This document shows positions 1 to 7,507 of a stretch of 64,000 nt of DNA, in pieces; positions within the stretch are counted from its first letter, which is position 1; every line of letters starts with the position of its first letter. Location of the stretch: contig NZ_PNFP01000016.1 of the NCBI RefSeq assembly GCF_002940685.1, positions 141,636-205,635 of the forward strand. Direction: 5' to 3'. The notes under the pieces are model-generated. The model saw only the letters and a program-made list of their open reading frames with translations, made no database searches and had not been told where the DNA came from. Origin of the DNA: Ensifer adhaerens (lineage in GTDB: Bacteria; Pseudomonadota; Alphaproteobacteria; Rhizobiales; Rhizobiaceae). Position numbers and translations under genes: made by a program.

Positions 1-201
1 ACCGTATGTTCCGGTGCGGCGCGCGCGACGTCTCAAGCCATCGAAAAGCGGCACCAGCATGGCAGGTGGCCGCAGGCGGGCATCGGCCCAGTGCCGCTTT
101 GCTCTTGTCTAGCGCGGATCGGGATAGGGAATCGTTTGGGAAGCTGGGGCGGGAAGATCAGGAAAGCATAAAGGCGAAGCCGGGCGATTGCTCACGGTAC
201 G
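1..201. other. Left-edge stretch without a supported gene
   Basis: The first 200 bases hold only a short open frame that overlaps the EAL gene on the opposite strand and has no recognisable domain. I see no RNA gene or clear terminator here. It may be the 3' flank of the EAL gene, which reads leftward and stops at 202, or belong to a gene cut off by the window edge. Confidence 0.4.
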
Positions 202-969
202 CTAGCAAAGCATCGCGTTTGGCGCATGGCGCAGTTCGCCGCCGAACAACGGGCTGAGCGTCGGTTCGGAAAGCAGAAAACCCTGGACATGGGTTGCACC
301 GGCAGCTTGCGCCGCCTCGAATTGCGCATAGGTTTCAACGCCTTCGACCACCACGACCGGGGCGACGCAGGATGCGAGCCCCACCATGTGGGAAAGGAAA
401 CGCTCGGCGTCGGCGCGTCCAAGACGCAGGAAGAACCCGTCGATCTTGACGATGTCGACCGGCAGGGACAGAAGCGCCTCCGGCGTCGAGAAACCCGTTC
501 CGAAGTCATCGACGGCGACACGGTATCCGAGGTCGCGCACGTTTCGCACGAAACGCTCGGCCATCGGAAGGGCCGTGATCGGCAGGCTCTCGGCGAGTTC
601 CAGCACGAGACGCGAAGCCATCCACCGATGGGTGGAGAGCAGGTCCAGGAGAAGCGCCCTGTTGCGTTCGTCGCAGATACTCTCGACCGAGATGTTGCAG
701 CCGAGGTCACCCGCCGGGTGTCGCGCCAGCCAGTCGAAGGCCAGCGTGAGCATGTGCCTGTCGAGTGCGGCGATGCGACCGGCCGCCTCCAGATAGCGAA
801 TGAACTCGCTGGCGGTCATGATCTCGCCGTCCGTCCTCACGAGCCTCCCCAGACATTCGGAATAGAGGACAATGCCGACATCGGCGACCGAATTGACGTG
901 TTGCAGTGAAAAGCCGACGCGTCCTTCTCTGGCTGCGTGATCGAAGACTTCCACAACACGATCAAACAT
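202..969 (-). CDS. EAL-domain cyclic-di-GMP phosphodiesterase (stand-alone)
   Basis: A 255-residue protein that is almost entirely one EAL domain, which hydrolyses the second messenger c-di-GMP to linear pGpG in the cytoplasm. The signature E-x-L-x-R is present as ECLGR (E38), so Cys replaces the usual Ala. The other metal and catalytic positions are visible: N92 in CNIS, E124 and E127 in LELAES, the DDFGTG motif at 154-159, K175 in VKIDG, E209 in VEGVET and Q229 in VQGFL. Catalytic activity is therefore expected. There is no attached sensor or GGDEF domain and no membrane segment. The ATG at 969 has GGAG five bases upstream. It lies 76 bp downstream of the Gly-rich exported protein gene on the same strand, separated by a strong hairpin, so it may be a read-through member of that transcript. 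Confidence 0.88.
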   Translation of the reverse strand: MFDRVVEVFDHAAREGRVGFSLQHVNSVADVGIVLYSECLGRLVRTDGEIMTASEFIRYLEAAGRIAALDRHMLTLAFDWLARHPAGDLGCNISVESICDERNRALLLDLLSTHRWMASRLVLELAESLPITALPMAERFVRNVRDLGYRVAVDDFGTGFSTPEALLSLPVDIVKIDGFFLRLGRADAERFLSHMVGLASCVAPVVVVEGVETYAQFEAAQAAGATHVQGFLLSEPTLSPLFGGELRHAPNAMLC

Positions 970-1001
970 TTAAACTCCATGGGATGGGACGCGGTCCTGC
1001 T

Positions 1002-1038
1002 GTGGCCGCCGGCGCCCGGAAGGAGCGCCGGCGGCCAC
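1002..1038 (-). terminator. Strong 14-bp stem hairpin between Gly-rich gene and EAL gene
   Basis: GTGGCCGCCGGCGC at 1002-1015 and its exact reverse complement at 1025-1038 form a perfect 14-bp GC-rich stem with a 9-nt loop. It begins 8 nt past the stop codon of the Gly-rich protein gene. No T tract follows on the minus strand, so it could be an attenuator or an mRNA 3'-end stabiliser rather than a full intrinsic terminator. Confidence 0.7.
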
Positions 1039-1045
1039 CTGTCGA

Positions 1046-1807
1046 TTACTGGGCGATCTCGGGCTCCGGTTCGACCACAACCACGGTCGGCGCGGGCAGC
1101 GTGTTGCGGATTTCGTCGATCTTGCCGACCGTCGGACCTACACCGAGGATCCCTTTGGCTTCCGCGAGCATGTCGTCGGTTACCACGCCGTCCTTGGTGA
1201 AGCCCGCAAGCGCCTCGCGCAACGCTTCGTCGCTCAGCGCCGGGTCGGCCGGGATGGCGTCAACGCCGTTTTCCGCCTCGAACTGCGCATAGGCGATTGC
1301 GTAGGCGGAGACTGCCGCCATCTTCGGATCGTTCGAATTGAGATAGGCGTGGTAATTGCGGTTGAGTGAGCTGAACCCTCGCTTAGACCCGGGCGCCACC
1401 ACGGGATCGACCACTGGATCGACCACCGGGGCCGATACGACCGCGACCGATTTGGCGGGTTTCTCGACTTTTGCCGACTTGGCTGCCTTGGTCGCCTTCG
1501 TTGCCTTGGTCTTGCTGCCGGAGGTCCCGGATCTGTGCTGCGACTTTCCGCTGGACTTGCCGGTCTTCGTATCCTTGCTTCCGCGGGCGCTGTCGGACTT
1601 GCCGTGACTGGAACCGCCACCGTGGCTGCCGCCATTGCCGCCACCGTTGCCGCCACCGCCACCATTGCCACCACCATTACCACCACCGCCGCCGTTGCCG
1701 TCCTTGGCGTAGGCGGAATCGATCAGCCCCAAGGTACCGGCGGCCACTGGCGCAACGGCCAGCGTCAAGGCCATGATGCTCCGGGCGATCAGCTTCGTCA
1801 CAGGCAT
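1046..1807 (-). CDS. Exported Gly/Asn-rich protein with Lys/Ser-rich linker and C-terminal globular domain
   Basis: A 253-residue protein of unknown function. Residues 1-34 are a signal peptide (basic start, hydrophobic core, AYA before the likely cut). Residues 37-66 are a low-complexity tract of Gly with regularly spaced Asn. Residues 67-120 are very rich in Lys, Ser and Thr, followed by a PVVD repeat near 128-138. A folded-looking, more acidic domain covers about 145-235 and the tail is Pro/Glu/Val-rich. This layout suggests a secreted or envelope-associated structural protein. It is transcribed divergently from the histidine kinase, and a 16-bp palindrome lies about 130 bp upstream of its ATG. 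A second Gly/Asn-rich exported protein lies beyond the two-component genes, so the pair is probably a regulated output. No database function is claimed. Confidence 0.75.
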   Translation of the reverse strand: MPVTKLIARSIMALTLAVAPVAAGTLGLIDSAYAKDGNGGGGGNGGGNGGGGGNGGGNGGSHGGGSSHGKSDSARGSKDTKTGKSSGKSQHRSGTSGSKTKATKATKAAKSAKVEKPAKSVAVVSAPVVDPVVDPVVAPGSKRGFSSLNRNYHAYLNSNDPKMAAVSAYAIAYAQFEAENGVDAIPADPALSDEALREALAGFTKDGVVTDDMLAEAKGILGVGPTVGKIDEIRNTLPAPTVVVVEPEPEIAQ

Positions 1808-1933
1808 AGATATCTCCTCATTTCCAACCAGTCGTTCTCATTTGCTTACGGATGGAGGAACGACATTCGATGCGAGGACGATATCTGCGCCTCCGCAGCG
1901 GCGCCATCGGTCCCCGACCATTGCCTTTTCGCC

Positions 1934-1949
1934 TAGGACCTAGGTCCTA
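1934..1949. promoter_or_regulatory. Perfect 16-bp palindrome TAGGACCTAGGTCCTA, candidate response-regulator operator
   Basis: The sequence equals its own reverse complement over 16 bp. It lies in the 227-bp divergent region between the Gly-rich protein gene (minus) and the histidine kinase gene (plus), 127 bp and 86 bp from the two starts. A copy of AAAGGTCC lies at 1962-1969. A related imperfect palindrome occurs upstream of the second Gly-rich gene at 4924-4937. NarL/FixJ-type regulators bind short inverted repeats as dimers, so the adjacent regulator is the natural candidate. The assignment is inference. Confidence 0.55.
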
Positions 1950-2034
1950 TTTCCACGGGTCAAAGGTCCGAAGACGGCGGGGGAGATGGCGGTGTCATTG
2001 ACCCTGTCATGAGAGTGGTTAGGTTGGCGCGGCC

Positions 2035-3471
2035 TTGCTACAATCGTCGCGCCGCACGAGCCGGCGGCCCGATCCGAGAGACCTGGTGCGCATTCATCGA
2101 CTCATTACCCGCTGGAATTCGCAATCCCTTGCCAGGCAGTTCCTGCTGATCGGAGGAGCGGTCGCGGCCTTTGCCATGGTGTTGGTGGGTGCCTTCGTTT
2201 CCGACAGGATTGAAGATGCGGTCACGCGAAACTCCGCTGCGACGACGGCGCTCTACGTCGACAGCGTGATCGCGCCGCTGCTGCCCGACATGCAGACGAA
2301 CGAGGTGCTCGACGAAACGGTCGCTCGTGCACTGGACGAGACCCTTGGCCAGGGAGCGCTGGGCGAACGGCTCCTCTCGTTCCGGCTCTGGCGTGCGGAC
2401 GGCACGCTCCTCTATGCGAGCGACCAGGCCGCTGTCGGCACGAAGGTCGAACTCAGCGGCGAACTGCAGACGGCCTTCTCCGGAAGGATGGTCGCGCGGT
2501 TCGACCAGGAAGGGGATGTCGCAGCTGAAAAGGGGGCGGGCGTGCCGGCGCTTGCGATCTACAATCCCGTGCTGCAGCCCTGGTCGGGGCAGGTGGTTGC
2601 GGTGTCGGAATTTCATGAAGTCGCCAATGATTTTCAGCAAAGTCTCAATCAGGCCCGCACGCACACCTGGTTGGCCGTAGCAGCCTTCACGCTCGCCTTC
2701 TTTGTCGTGCTGTCGGCGATCGTGCTTCGCGGCAGCAAGACGATCGAAAGCCAGCGCCATGCGCTGGCGCAACGCGTCGACGAGCTTTCGGCATCGCTTG
2801 CGCAGAACGAAACGTTGCGCGGCCGGCTCCAACGTGCGTCGCAGCGCGCCACCGCGTTGAACGAAAGCTATCTGAGGCGCATCGGTGCGGATCTGCACGA
2901 TGGCCCCGCCCAGCTCGTCGCCTATGCCTCGCTGAGGCTGGGGAGCGAGACCTTGAAGCGGGCTGCAACCCCAGCGGCCACACGCGAGCGCGAAATTGGT
3001 GCGATCAAGGCGAGCCTGGACGAGGCGATGCAGGAAATCCGCACGATCTGCGGTGGCCTGGTCCTGCCGCAGATCGAGACGGCCGGTCTCGCCGAAATCC
3101 TGCAGCGTTGCGTAAAGGCTCATCAGCAGCGGACGGGGTCCTCGGTCGAACTCCATCTGACCAACCCTCCTGATCGTCTCTCGCAGGCGGCGAAGATCTG
3201 CATCTACCGCTTCGTGCAGGAAACCCTCAACAACGGCTATCGGCATGCGGGCGGCGTGGGACAGCGGGTCTCGCAACGGATCGTCGGCGATCGCGTCACG
3301 ATCGAGGTTGCCGATGGCGGTCCGGGTTTTGATCCGGACAAAGTTCCGCCCACAAGTCTTGGTCTTGCCGGCCTCAGGGAACGGATCGAAAGTCTCGGCG
3401 GAACATTTGAGGTCATCGTGGCCGCGACCGGCACCACCGTTCGCATGACGACCAGCGTCAAGGAGATCTGA
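2035..3471 (+). CDS. Membrane sensor histidine kinase, NarL/UhpB (HisKA_3) type
   Basis: A 478-residue kinase that senses an extracytoplasmic signal and phosphorylates the response regulator encoded 5 nt downstream. Transmembrane segments lie at about 36-54 and 211-231 and enclose a roughly 155-residue periplasmic sensor region of unrecognised fold. A short coiled region precedes the HisKA_3 dimerisation segment, with phospho-acceptor H288 in DLHDGPAQ. The HATPase_c domain shows an N box (QETLNNGYRHA near 395-405), G1 (VADGGPGF near 425-432) and G2 (GLAGLRERI near 443-451). The start given is TTG with no good ribosome binding site. GTG at 2086 is a plausible shorter start that keeps both membrane helices. 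Flanking exported Gly-rich proteins suggest an envelope-related role. Confidence 0.88.
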   Translation: MLQSSRRTSRRPDPRDLVRIHRLITRWNSQSLARQFLLIGGAVAAFAMVLVGAFVSDRIEDAVTRNSAATTALYVDSVIAPLLPDMQTNEVLDETVARALDETLGQGALGERLLSFRLWRADGTLLYASDQAAVGTKVELSGELQTAFSGRMVARFDQEGDVAAEKGAGVPALAIYNPVLQPWSGQVVAVSEFHEVANDFQQSLNQARTHTWLAVAAFTLAFFVVLSAIVLRGSKTIESQRHALAQRVDELSASLAQNETLRGRLQRASQRATALNESYLRRIGADLHDGPAQLVAYASLRLGSETLKRAATPAATREREIGAIKASLDEAMQEIRTICGGLVLPQIETAGLAEILQRCVKAHQQRTGSSVELHLTNPPDRLSQAAKICIYRFVQETLNNGYRHAGGVGQRVSQRIVGDRVTIEVADGGPGFDPDKVPPTSLGLAGLRERIESLGGTFEVIVAATGTTVRMTTSVKEI

Positions 3472-3476
3472 CAATC

Positions 3477-4118
3477 ATGGTGGCAAGGATACGCGTTGCG
3501 GTGGTCGACGATCATCCTCTGTTTCGCGAAGGCGTGACCCGCAGCCTGTCGGAGATCGACGGCTTCGAGATCGTCGCCGAGGGCAGTTCGAAGGACGATG
3601 CGATCGAGATAGCGCAGAGCCTCGGGCCGGATGTCATGCTCATGGACATCTCCATGCCGGGCGGCGGGCTGGAAGCGATACCGGCGATCCTGGAGCTCGC
3701 CCCGGGGCAGAGGATCATCATGCTGACCGTTTCCGAAGATGGAGACGATGTGACCACGGCGCTCGACCGGGGCGCCACCGGCTATGTGCTGAAGGGGGTC
3801 GGCGCAACCGCGCTCGCCGAGGTCATTCGCACCGTGGCGTCGGGCGAGCGCTACGTGGCGCCGACCCTGTCGGCCAAGCTTTTGTCTCCCAAAGTGCCGG
3901 CGCCGCCTGGGAAATCCGGTCTGATCGCGAGCCTGACGCCCCGCGAGAAGGAAGTCCTGCAGCTGGTGGCGGCGGGCATGAGCAACAAGCATGTGGCGAT
4001 CGAGCTGGACTTGCAGGAAAAGACCGTGAAACATCACATGACGCAGATCATGACGAAGCTGGGTGTCGCCAACCGCACCGAAGCGGCGATGGTGCTGCGC
4101 GACGCGCGCGAGCTGTAA
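3477..4118 (+). CDS. LuxR/NarL-family DNA-binding response regulator
   Basis: A 213-residue regulator and cognate partner of the kinase just upstream. The receiver domain (about 1-120) has the acidic pair D11-D12, phospho-acceptor D57 in LMDISMPG, T84 and K106. The C-terminal LuxR helix-turn-helix (about 145-208) begins LTPREKEVLQLVAAG and includes the recognition-helix region around KTVKHH. AAGGAG at the end of the kinase gene provides the ribosome binding site for the ATG at 3477, so the two genes are translationally linked. Likely targets are the TAGGACC-type palindromes upstream of the flanking Gly-rich genes (1934-1949 and 4924-4937). The first of these is also upstream of the kinase gene, which would allow autoregulation. 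Confidence 0.93.
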   Translation: MVARIRVAVVDDHPLFREGVTRSLSEIDGFEIVAEGSSKDDAIEIAQSLGPDVMLMDISMPGGGLEAIPAILELAPGQRIIMLTVSEDGDDVTTALDRGATGYVLKGVGATALAEVIRTVASGERYVAPTLSAKLLSPKVPAPPGKSGLIASLTPREKEVLQLVAAGMSNKHVAIELDLQEKTVKHHMTQIMTKLGVANRTEAAMVLRDAREL

Positions 4119-4149
4119 GCCCCGAACATCGATCGAAACCGTGGATTAG

Positions 4150-4172
4150 CCGTCGCCGGCCTTTGGCGACGG
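4150..4172. terminator. Hairpin between the convergent response regulator and Gly-rich genes
   Basis: CCGTCGCC at 4150-4157 and its exact complement GGCGACGG at 4165-4172 enclose a 7-nt loop. The hairpin lies 32 nt past the response regulator stop and downstream of the convergent Gly-rich gene. It is a plausible bidirectional terminator, although no long T tract follows. Confidence 0.55.
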
Positions 4173-4279
4173 GCCATCGTTCCGTGCCCGGTGGCGGCTT
4201 GGGATGATCGTGCGAAGGGCGCGCCAACGCCATGCGTGCAGTCAAACGCCTGACGAGCAGCAGCGACCTGAAAGAGGCT

Positions 4280-4759
4280 CTAATGCGCGAAGGTCTGCAT
4301 GCGCTGCTTGTCGGCCGCCGTCGCGCGCCGGTTGATGATCGTCCGTCCGCGGGCGTCCTTCATGATATAGCGCCCCTTCCTGACTTGCTCGGTTATGCCG
4401 CCCTTGTGGCGGATGCCGGTTTCGCTGTCGCCTTCATCATCGACGGCGTCTTTGCTGGTGCGTGAGGCCTTGGAGTTCCCGCCGGAGCGGTTATCGTTGG
4501 CACTCCCTTTCCCGTTGCCACTGCCATTTCCGCCGCCGTTCCCACCGCTATTGCCACCGCTATTGCCGCCACTGTTCCCGCCGCTGTTGCCCCCATTCCC
4601 GCCGTTGCCGCCGCCGCTGCCACCGCCGTTCTTGGCAAAGGCAGCCGTCTCGGTGATCGACAGGCCTGCGGGCGTCAGGTCGAGCTTGTAGGGAAGGGTG
4701 GTTGCCAGGAGGACCGCCGAACAGAAGGATGCAGCAAGAAAAATTCGGCAGTTGGCCAT
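4280..4759 (-). CDS. Small exported Gly/Asn/Ser-rich protein
   Basis: A 159-residue protein of unknown function. The ATG at 4759 is chosen because AGAGGA lies just upstream and because it opens directly on a signal peptide: MANCRIFLAA, a hydrophobic core, then AFAK near residues 41-43 as the likely cut. Residues 44-84 are a nearly pure Gly repeat with regular Asn and Ser (GGN and GGNS units). A charged segment (about 85-120) follows, then a basic C-terminal segment (about 121-159) containing KGRYIMKDARGRT. Size, leader and repeat resemble the larger Gly-rich protein on the other side of the two-component genes, but the C-termini differ. A TAGGACC-type site lies 165-178 bp upstream of the start. 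Confidence 0.75.
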   Translation of the reverse strand: MANCRIFLAASFCSAVLLATTLPYKLDLTPAGLSITETAAFAKNGGGSGGGNGGNGGNSGGNSGGNSGGNSGGNGGGNGSGNGKGSANDNRSGGNSKASRTSKDAVDDEGDSETGIRHKGGITEQVRKGRYIMKDARGRTIINRRATAADKQRMQTFAH

Positions 4760-5163
4760 TTCAGTCCTCTGGCGATGGTCGCGACACGCGGGCGGACGCG
4801 TTCCGGCGGATACCGGCAGCTCGACTTTGCTCATGGCCGGCATGGCCAGTCAACGTGCGTCTGCACCGGCGGCGCCTTCCCGGACCTTTCCCCGGCAGCG
4901 GCCGGACAATCGTCGGATTCCTCTAGGACCAAAGTCCGGCTCCGTGCGTCGCAATTGCCGACCGCCACCGCGGTTCGCGTCGAACGGCGCTCCTGGCACG
5001 GCGGGACGATTGGCGCGATCGAAAATGTCGGACCCGCCATCGGATCGGTTCGTTTGGCCATATTCTCGACACCGAGATCGCTGAGGTCTCCGGCAGGCTG
5101 GGACCACCTGGCGCTCACGAGCGCCCGCTCCGCGCGTCTCTTCGGAGATCCGGGGCGGGCGTT
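4760..5163. other. 404-bp divergent non-coding region
   Basis: This region separates the second Gly-rich gene (minus) from the hydrolase-like gene (plus). Short open frames here have no recognisable domain and no good start. It holds the candidate operator at 4924-4937 and a GGACCTTT half-site at 4882-4889. I see no convincing sigma-70 promoter by eye and no RNA gene. The remaining part, from 4940 to 5163, holds nothing I can identify beyond short GC-rich inverted repeats. Confidence 0.5.
4924..4937. promoter_or_regulatory. Imperfect palindrome TAGGACCAAAGTCC, second candidate response-regulator site
   Basis: The left arm TAGGACC is identical to the arm of the perfect palindrome at 1934-1949, and the right arm AGTCC differs at one position from GGTCC. 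It lies 165-178 bp upstream of the second Gly-rich gene. Another GGACCTTT copy is at 4882-4889, matching the AAAGGTCC copy near the first site. The paired occurrence at functionally similar genes makes chance less likely, but binding is untested. Confidence 0.45.
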
Positions 5164-6396
5164 TTGCGCCTATTGAAAGATCACCACTTGTCACACGACA
5201 AATCGACTGGGCACGTCAAGAAGCGCATTGTGCTGCACTTTCCCGGCTTCGAGCCGCTGGATGCCGTCAAGCATCAGGCGCGCTACAAGCGATCGGCGGC
5301 AAAGACCGCGAAACTCCAGGATTTTAATGTTGAGGTCGGGCCGGTGCAGATCGAGGGGACCGGCCGCTACTTCGACGTGGACAGCCAGGGCGCCGATTGG
5401 CAAACGGCCAGCCGGGTCTTCATCTTCGATCACGACGATATCGTCAGGCGTCTGAACGGCCGCCGCACGTCGCATAGAATGGTCGCCGGCTACCTGAGCG
5501 CCGCGCGTGTCGTCTGGGAAGGCGGAGCATTCGGCTATTTTCGGCATGCCTGGCGGTTCGGCCTGTTCTTTCTCTTTCCGTTCCTGCTGGTGGCAATCGG
5601 GCTCGTCGTGAGCCTGTTGATCGGCACCGCGCCCTATTGGCTCGCGCTTGAGTCATCGCTTCTGGTCGTGAGCGCAATTGCCGCCTACCTGGCCTTCTTC
5701 AGGCTGTTCCTGCCCTGGTCGGACAGGTGGCACACCCTGCACCTCTTTTCCGACTGGGAACTGGCCGTTGCCGTCGCCAGTCTGGAAAAACCCTATGTAA
5801 AGCAATGGGTTGAGGACAAGCTGGCGTCCGTGCGCGCTGCTCTCAGCGAGCCGGCCGACGAGTATGTCATCAGCTCCCATAGCATGGGCTCCAGCATCGC
5901 CACCCAGGTTATCGGCACCTTGGTGGAGCGGGAACCGGACCTGTTTACGGGAAAACGCGTCGTCTTCGTCACGCTCGGCGGCGCGATCCTGCAATGTGCG
6001 CTGCTGCGCTCGGCCGAGGTCTTGCGCGCGCGTGTCGGTGCCATCGCCCGGGTCAAGGATATCTTCTGGTTCGATGTCCAATGCCTGACCGATGCGATCA
6101 ATTTCTACAGATGCCAGGTCGTGGCACTTGCCGGACACAAGGACGCGCCGCAACCGCCCATCGTCTTCATCCGGCTCAAGCACATGCTGTCGCCCGAGCG
6201 CTATCGCCGGATCAAGCGCGACTTCCTGCGCGTCCATCGCCAATACGTGCTCGACGCCGATGTTCGCGCACCCTTCGATTTTACGATGATGACAGCCGGG
6301 CCGCTCCCGGCTGCCTCGCTCGCTAGTCCTTCTGACGGTGGCGAACTTGGTTCTGATAACGGAAACGGCGACAGCCGGGCCAAGGCAGCGGGCTGA
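5164..6396 (+). CDS. Membrane-anchored alpha/beta-hydrolase-like protein
   Basis: A 410-residue protein of unrecognised family. After a soluble N-terminal part beginning near RIVLHFPGFE, a double transmembrane hairpin lies at about 131-154 and 158-183. The C-terminal half contains SHSMG around S240 preceded by a hydrophobic strand (YVIS), which resembles the nucleophile elbow G-x-S-x-G of lipases and esterases with the first Gly replaced by Ser. This suggests a membrane-bound hydrolase acting on the cytoplasmic face. The tail after about 385 is low complexity. The start is uncertain: TTG at 5164 has GGAGA about 15 nt upstream, and TTG at 5188 is possible. No operon partner is apparent, since the next gene is convergent. 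Confidence 0.6.
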   Translation: MRLLKDHHLSHDKSTGHVKKRIVLHFPGFEPLDAVKHQARYKRSAAKTAKLQDFNVEVGPVQIEGTGRYFDVDSQGADWQTASRVFIFDHDDIVRRLNGRRTSHRMVAGYLSAARVVWEGGAFGYFRHAWRFGLFFLFPFLLVAIGLVVSLLIGTAPYWLALESSLLVVSAIAAYLAFFRLFLPWSDRWHTLHLFSDWELAVAVASLEKPYVKQWVEDKLASVRAALSEPADEYVISSHSMGSSIATQVIGTLVEREPDLFTGKRVVFVTLGGAILQCALLRSAEVLRARVGAIARVKDIFWFDVQCLTDAINFYRCQVVALAGHKDAPQPPIVFIRLKHMLSPERYRRIKRDFLRVHRQYVLDADVRAPFDFTMMTAGPLPAASLASPSDGGELGSDNGNGDSRAKAAG

Positions 6397-6421
6397 TCGT
6401 GTGTCCTGGGGGAGCGGGGCC

Positions 6422-7504
6422 TTACGGCTTTCGCAAGGACAATCCGCTTTCCCGATCGAACAGGTGCATGCTTTCCGGCCCGAACTCGAAAGAGACGGCC
6501 TCCCCAGGATTCGGGCAGACGCTGGCCTTGACCAGAGCACCGATCTCCTTGTCGGCAAACGCGAAGGTCACCAGAGCGTCGTTGCCGTGAAATTCGACGA
6601 GATCGGCAATGCCGGAGAGGCAGCCTGAAGCGGTCGCTGTTGGTTGCAGGTCGGCCGGGCGAACACCGAGCACCAGCTGCTGACCATGGCGCAGGCTGAA
6701 CTTTTCATTCGGAACGACGAAGTTGCCGCCGGCGCTGCGCAGCAACCATGCACCTTCGGTCCTTTCGGCCGTGACGTCGATGAAGTTCATGTTGGGCGTG
6801 CCGATGAAGCCGGCGACGAAGAGCGTGCGCGGCCGCTCGTAGATCTCTGCGGGGGTGCCGACCTGTTCGATCGCGCCGCCCTTCATCAAGACGATCCGAT
6901 CGGCGAGCGTCATCGCCTCCAGCTGGTCGTGCGTCACATAGATCGTCGTGGTCTTCAGCTTCTGGTGCAGCCGCGCGATCTCGACGCGCATGTGATTGCG
7001 CAGCTTCGCGTCGAGATTGGAGAGCGGCTCGTCGAAGAGGAAGACGCGCGGCGTCTTGATCATGGCGCGGGCGATCGCGACGCGCTGCTGCTGCCCGCCG
7101 GACAGCTCGGTCGGCTTGCGGGCGAGATAGGGCTCGAGGCCGAGCGTTGCCGAAACAGCGCGAATGCGCGTATCGATTTCCGCCTTCGGTACCTTCATGC
7201 GCTTCAGCCCGAAGGCGATGTTGTCGTAGATCGTCATATGCGGATAGAGCGCATAGTTCTGGAAGACCATGGCAACGCCGCGGTCGCGCGGCGGCAGGTC
7301 GTTGACCGCCCGCCCGCCGATCGACACGGTGCCGCCGGAAATGTCCTCAAGTCCGGCGATCATGCGCAGAAGCGTGGACTTGCCGCAGCCCGACGGCCCG
7401 AGAAATACGATGAATTCGTGATCGGCGACATCGAGGTTGAAATCCCTGATCACATCCACGGCGCCGTATTGTTTGTCGACGCCGGAGCAGACGATGTTCG
7501 CCAT
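6422..7504 (-). CDS. ABC transporter ATPase of the MalK/UgpC sugar-importer family
   Basis: A 360-residue ATPase that powers the adjacent permease pair. It shows Walker A (GPSGCGKSTLL near 37-47), the Q loop (MVFQNYALYPH), the signature [14 protein letters not shown] near 132-145, Walker B (VFLFDEPLSNLDA) and the switch His in THDQLEA. The C-terminal part (about 235-360) is the TOBE regulatory domain typical of carbohydrate importers. It is the last gene of the operon running leftward from the binding protein and starts 3 nt after the polyol dehydrogenase stop. Substrate is not evident from this subunit; the neighbouring dehydrogenase points to a pentitol or hexitol. Confidence 0.93.
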   Translation of the reverse strand: MANIVCSGVDKQYGAVDVIRDFNLDVADHEFIVFLGPSGCGKSTLLRMIAGLEDISGGTVSIGGRAVNDLPPRDRGVAMVFQNYALYPHMTIYDNIAFGLKRMKVPKAEIDTRIRAVSATLGLEPYLARKPTELSGGQQQRVAIARAMIKTPRVFLFDEPLSNLDAKLRNHMRVEIARLHQKLKTTTIYVTHDQLEAMTLADRIVLMKGGAIEQVGTPAEIYERPRTLFVAGFIGTPNMNFIDVTAERTEGAWLLRSAGGNFVVPNEKFSLRHGQQLVLGVRPADLQPTATASGCLSGIADLVEFHGNDALVTFAFADKEIGALVKASVCPNPGEAVSFEFGPESMHLFDRESGLSLRKP

Positions 7505-7507
7505 GGC

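Noticed and set aside
1621..1695. Second apparent simple repeat
   Set aside because: It is the coding sequence for the Gly/Asn tract of the first exported protein, not a non-coding repeat.
2038..3474. A 478-codon open frame on the minus strand across the histidine kinase gene
   Set aside because: It is a mirror of the kinase gene caused by high GC and codon bias; it has no domain and the kinase has all expected motifs.
4504..4629. Tandem DNA repeat that could be taken for a microsatellite or CRISPR-like array
   Set aside because: The repeat encodes the GGN/GGNS tract of the exported protein in frame; unit length is irregular and there are no spacers.
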